Below are positions 61,152 through 64,000 of a DNA stretch of 64,000 bases, one piece after another (position 1 is the stretch's first letter; the number at the start of each line of letters is the position of its first letter). The position numbers and the translations under genes were made by a program. The stretch covers positions 558,001 through 622,000 of the forward strand of contig CP150550.1 of assembly GCA_049487715.1 (NCBI GenBank), written 5' to 3'. Below the pieces are notes generated by a model. The model saw nothing but the letters and a program-made list of their open reading frames with translations. It ran no database searches and was not told the origin of the DNA. The stretch comes from Pycnococcus provasolii (Eukaryota > Chlorophyta > Pseudoscourfieldiophyceae > Pseudoscourfieldiales).

Positions 61152-63563
61152 ATGCCAGCGCAGACTACCGCGTCACTCGCCTCCTCAGCCAACGCTAGGT
61201 CGACTAGGGCTAACACACCCGCGCGACACAACCGGACAAACATTCGGCGCTCACTCCTAGGCGTCTCGGGCGTCTCGGCGATCACGCGTTCCGTGCTGTG
61301 TGCATTCGCGGCGAGGAGTCTTTCTTCGAGGGCCACAACTACGACTGTGGTAGCGGCAGCAGCGTCTGGTGGTCACTGTAGGGCCATGAGCGCGACCACA
61401 GAAATCGCAACAAACCCGCTGACGAGCAAGTTCTCGCGCGAGACTGGGTACTTCCCGCCGTTTGAGAGCATCAAGCCAGAGCACGTCGCGCCTGGCATCC
61501 GCGCGCTCCTCGCGGAGTCTGAGCAGAAACTCGAGTCTCTCGAGAAAACCGCAACACCCACGTGGGATGGCGTCATGGCGCCGCTCGAGGAACTCACCGA
61601 CCGGCTTGGCGTCGCCTGGGGCGCCGTAAAACACCTCAAGAGCGTCCGCGACAACGAGGAGCTGCGCACTGCCGTGGATGAGGTGCAGCCTGAGCGCGTT
61701 AAGCTGAGCCTGCGCATCAGCCAGAGCGAGGCACTGTACAAAGCCATCAAGTCGCTGCGTGAAGACGAGGCTCAGTGGTCCGGGCTGAGCAACGCACAGA
61801 AGCGCGCGGTAGACGCCGAGCTGAAAGACTTCGAGCTCGGCGGTGTCGGCTTGACTGGCGACGCGAAGGAGGAATTCAACGCCATCCAGCAGAAGATGTC
61901 GTCGATCTCGACGACGTTCTCTAACAACCTCCTCGACGCCACCAAGGCTTACATGAAGGTGGTCACGAGCAAGGACGACGTTGACGGCTTGCCGCCGAGC
62001 GCGCTTGCCGCGGCTGCGGCTGCCGCTCGTGACCGCGGCGGACATCCCGAGGCGACGGCGGAGAGCGGTCCTTGGGCGCTGACCCTTGACATGCCTGTGT
62101 ACCTTCCAGTGATGCAGCATCTCAAGAAGCGCGAACTTCGCGAGGAAGTGTACCGCGCGTCAATCACGCGCGCGTCCAAGCCCGCCGAAGGCAAGGAGGG
62201 CACCGTCGCGGGCGAAGATGGCGTGCTCAAGAACGGCGACAACACGCCGCTGATCCTTGAGACGCTGCGACTGCGAAAGCGCAAGGCGGCGCTTCTCGGC
62301 TACGACGATCACTGCAGCGTGTCGATGGCGAAGAAGATGGCCACGCCGGAAACCGCGTTTGCCCTTCTCGAGGATCTTCGCGTGAAGAGCATGTCGTACG
62401 CCTCGAAGGAGCTCGAGGACCTGAAGGAGTACGCCAAGGCCAATGGAGGCCCCGACGATTTGAAGCACTGGGACATGCCTTTTTGGGCGGAGCGACTTCG
62501 CGAGGCGCAGTACAGCTTCACCGAGGAGGACCTGCGGCCATACCTTCCGCTGCCCGCGGTTCTCGATGGCCTCTTCAGCCTGCTTAACAAGCTGTTCGAC
62601 ATCGAGGTGAAGCCTACGACGCAAAATCTCGAGAAGCCGCATCCCGACGTTCAGATTTTTGACGTCTTCCGCGACGGTGCGGTGATCGCGCACTTCTATC
62701 TCGACCCGTACGCTCGCCCCGCCGAGAAGAGGGGAGGTGCATGGATGGACGAGGTGTTCGCGCGAAGCAGCTTGTTTGGCAGCGAGCCGGGTACCTGCCG
62801 ATTGCCTGTTGCTCACATGGTTTGCAACCAAACTCCGCCAGTGGACGGCAAGCCGAGCTTGATGACGTTCCGCGAGGTGGAGACGCTGTTCCACGAAGCT
62901 GGTCACGCATTCCAGCACATGCTCACTAAGGTGGACTGCGGACTGTGCAGCGGAATTCGCAATGTGGAGTGGGACGCCGTCGAACTTCCGTCTCAGTTCA
63001 TGGAAAACTGGTGCTATCACCGAGCCACGCTGATGTCATTCGCGAAGCACTATGAGACGGGCGAGCCGCTGCCAGATGACCTGTTCGACAAGATCGTGGC
63101 TGCACGTACGTTCCGCGCGGGCTCTATGATGATGCGCCAGCTTCACTTCGCGACGGTGGACCTGAGCCTGCACAGCGCGGCGCACTTCGACCCGGAATCG
63201 GGCGATGCGAGCAAGATTTTCGAGCTTGAGCAAAAGGTTGCGGAGAAGACGTGTGTCGTCATGCCGCTGCCCGAGGATCGTTTCCTGTGCGGATTTGCGC
63301 ACATCTTTGCGGGAGGGTACAGCGCGGGCTACTTTAGCTACAAGTGGGCTGAGGTGCTCTCCGCGGACGCCTTCGGCGCCTTCGAGGAGGCTGGCCTCGA
63401 GGACGACGAGGCTGTGAAGTCCACCGGGCGCCTGTTCGCCGATACGGTCATGGGTCTTGGTGGTTCGCTGCCTCCTATGGAGGTATTCACCAAGTTCCGT
63501 GGTCGTGAGCCGACGACGGACGCTCTTCTGCGTCACAGCGGTCTCGTCGCGGCGTCGGCGTAA
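61152..63563 (+). CDS. M3-family metallopeptidase (oligopeptidase A/organellar type)
   Basis: A zinc metallo-oligopeptidase of 803 residues like bacterial PrlC and plant organellar oligopeptidase, which clear short peptides such as cleaved transit peptides. The zinc site is FHEAGHAFQHML (HEAGH at 581-585), with the third ligand likely in NVEWDAVELPSQF about 27 residues on. The GGYSAGYFSYKWAE block near the C-terminus is the typical substrate-binding region. The N-terminal 78 residues before MSATTEIATNPLTSKF are Ser/Thr/Arg/Ala-rich and look like a plastid or mitochondrial targeting sequence; the internal ATG at 61386 could give a cytosolic form, as the plant gene pair does with two genes. The ATG at 61152 is the first in frame. 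Confidence 0.92.
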   Translation: MPAQTTASLASSANARSTRANTPARHNRTNIRRSLLGVSGVSAITRSVLCAFAARSLSSRATTTTVVAAAASGGHCRAMSATTEIATNPLTSKFSRETGYFPPFESIKPEHVAPGIRALLAESEQKLESLEKTATPTWDGVMAPLEELTDRLGVAWGAVKHLKSVRDNEELRTAVDEVQPERVKLSLRISQSEALYKAIKSLREDEAQWSGLSNAQKRAVDAELKDFELGGVGLTGDAKEEFNAIQQKMSSISTTFSNNLLDATKAYMKVVTSKDDVDGLPPSALAAAAAAARDRGGHPEATAESGPWALTLDMPVYLPVMQHLKKRELREEVYRASITRASKPAEGKEGTVAGEDGVLKNGDNTPLILETLRLRKRKAALLGYDDHCSVSMAKKMATPETAFALLEDLRVKSMSYASKELEDLKEYAKANGGPDDLKHWDMPFWAERLREAQYSFTEEDLRPYLPLPAVLDGLFSLLNKLFDIEVKPTTQNLEKPHPDVQIFDVFRDGAVIAHFYLDPYARPAEKRGGAWMDEVFARSSLFGSEPGTCRLPVAHMVCNQTPPVDGKPSLMTFREVETLFHEAGHAFQHMLTKVDCGLCSGIRNVEWDAVELPSQFMENWCYHRATLMSFAKHYETGEPLPDDLFDKIVAARTFRAGSMMMRQLHFATVDLSLHSAAHFDPESGDASKIFELEQKVAEKTCVVMPLPEDRFLCGFAHIFAGGYSAGYFSYKWAEVLSADAFGAFEEAGLEDDEAVKSTGRLFADTVMGLGGSLPPMEVFTKFRGREPTTDALLRHSGLVAASA

Positions 63564-63603
63564 GTAAAAGAAAAAGAAGAGGAAAGTGGACGATAAAATA
63601 CGG

Positions 63604-63608
63604 TGTAA
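63604..63608 (+). terminator. TGTAA polyadenylation signal of M3 peptidase gene
   Basis: TGTAA is 41 nt past the stop codon. Motif and position only. Confidence 0.5.
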
Positions 63609-63743
63609 ATTTGGCCTTTTACATCACATCAACCACAAAAAAAAAATTGAAACCAGAAACCAGAAACCAGAAACCAAGTTTTTTGATAAAAGGATTTTCC
63701 CGCCTAGCTTTTTTTTCTTCGAGTTTTGCAACAATTGAATGTT

Positions 63744-64000
63744 TCAATCTTCGCTCTCCCTTGTCTTATTCGCGTCAGACTTTGCCCAGCGTCTTTCTCG
63801 GCTGCCTTTGTCGTTGTAGACATACCACGCGATGAAGGCGGCAAGAGGTAGCACGCTGATTGGTCCTTCCAGCGGTGACTTCGGAAGTTCAAAGCCTGAT
63901 GAGCTCTCCGCCGCCGCTTCGTTCGCAGCGAAAGCTGCGTTCGCGACGAACGAGTTCAACGCGGCGGCGGCGATGGCAAATGCTTGCTTTGCGCTTGTCG
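63744..64000 (-). CDS. Small plastid-type membrane protein, partial (5' end outside)
   Basis: The frame runs off the end of the window at 64000, so only the last 85 or so codons are seen. The visible part reads through Ala-rich sequence (AFAIAAAALNSFVANAAFAA), compatible with a plastid or thylakoid transfer signal ending in an AxA-like site. Then come ELPKSPLEGPISVLPLAAFI and WYVYNDKGS, a hydrophobic helix and a charged tail (RERRWAKSDANKTRESED). It looks like a small thylakoid or plastid membrane subunit, but I cannot name the family. An in-frame ATG is not present inside the window. Confidence 0.55.
   Translation of the reverse strand, partial: TSAKQAFAIAAAALNSFVANAAFAANEAAAESSSGFELPKSPLEGPISVLPLAAFIAWYVYNDKGSRERRWAKSDANKTRESED

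Noticed and set aside
1-64000. tRNA or rRNA genes
   Set aside because: A visual scan for T-loop-like GTTCGANNC words in a cloverleaf context found none convincing; a covariance-model scan would decide.

Overview
This window is nuclear DNA from a compact eukaryotic genome, most likely a small green alga of the prasinophyte type. The evidence is about 26 densely packed genes in 64 kb, usually on alternating strands and nearly all single-exon. Two plastid families are present (RETICULATA-related/DUF3411 and DUF1350), along with eukaryotic housekeeping genes (Miro, beta'-COP, TRM6, BDP1, PSF3/GINS3). TGTAA motifs lie just past many stop codons, as in chlorophyte polyadenylation, and telo-box-like AACCCTAA motifs occur in promoters. 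A UPF0193/EVG1 homologue hints at a flagellate stage. Genus is inference only; I saw no rRNA or tRNA gene to fix it.

Layout. 0-9 kb: bZIP factor, unknown helical protein, J-domain membrane protein, a 1212-residue coiled-coil protein with GYF_2-like and GAR-like ends, and TRM6. At 8.8 kb a divergent promoter carries inverted telomeric repeats framed by two G14 runs. 9-26.6 kb: Miro GTPase, alpha/beta hydrolase, a 45-aa membrane peptide, BDP1, beta'-COP (one intron), cytochrome b5-like protein, D-glutamate cyclase, an acidic low-complexity protein, a SET-like protein with a signal peptide and C-terminal KDEL, and a DUF1350 plastid protein. 26.9-36.0 kb: the standout locus, one gene that joins a proline-rich duplicated N-terminus, an extended PHD finger, a RecQ-type helicase, a second zinc cluster and a cellular RNA-dependent RNA polymerase (DLDGD active site). 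36.3-49.9 kb: a 13.7-kb intronless ORF for a roughly 4550-residue surface protein with Calx-beta-like, glycine/proline-rich, cadherin-like, cysteine-rich, multi-TM and cytosolic parts. 50.6-64 kb: UPF0193, GT61 glycosyltransferase, malonyl-CoA decarboxylase, RETICULATA-like protein, 2OG-Fe(II) oxygenase, LRR-kinase, PSF3, M3 oligopeptidase and a partial small plastid-like protein.

The genes are mostly unrelated housekeeping and organelle functions arranged as divergent or convergent pairs, not as a pathway cluster. The RecQ-RdRP fusion is the strongest candidate for an undescribed system: in Neurospora the separate RecQ helicase QDE-3 and RdRP QDE-1 act together in quelling, and here both activities appear in one polypeptide with a chromatin-reader-type finger. 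No Dicer or Argonaute is seen in this window.

Start codons were chosen as the ATG that fits the family or gives a sensible targeting signal; several longer reading frames begin only at non-ATG codons and were shortened.
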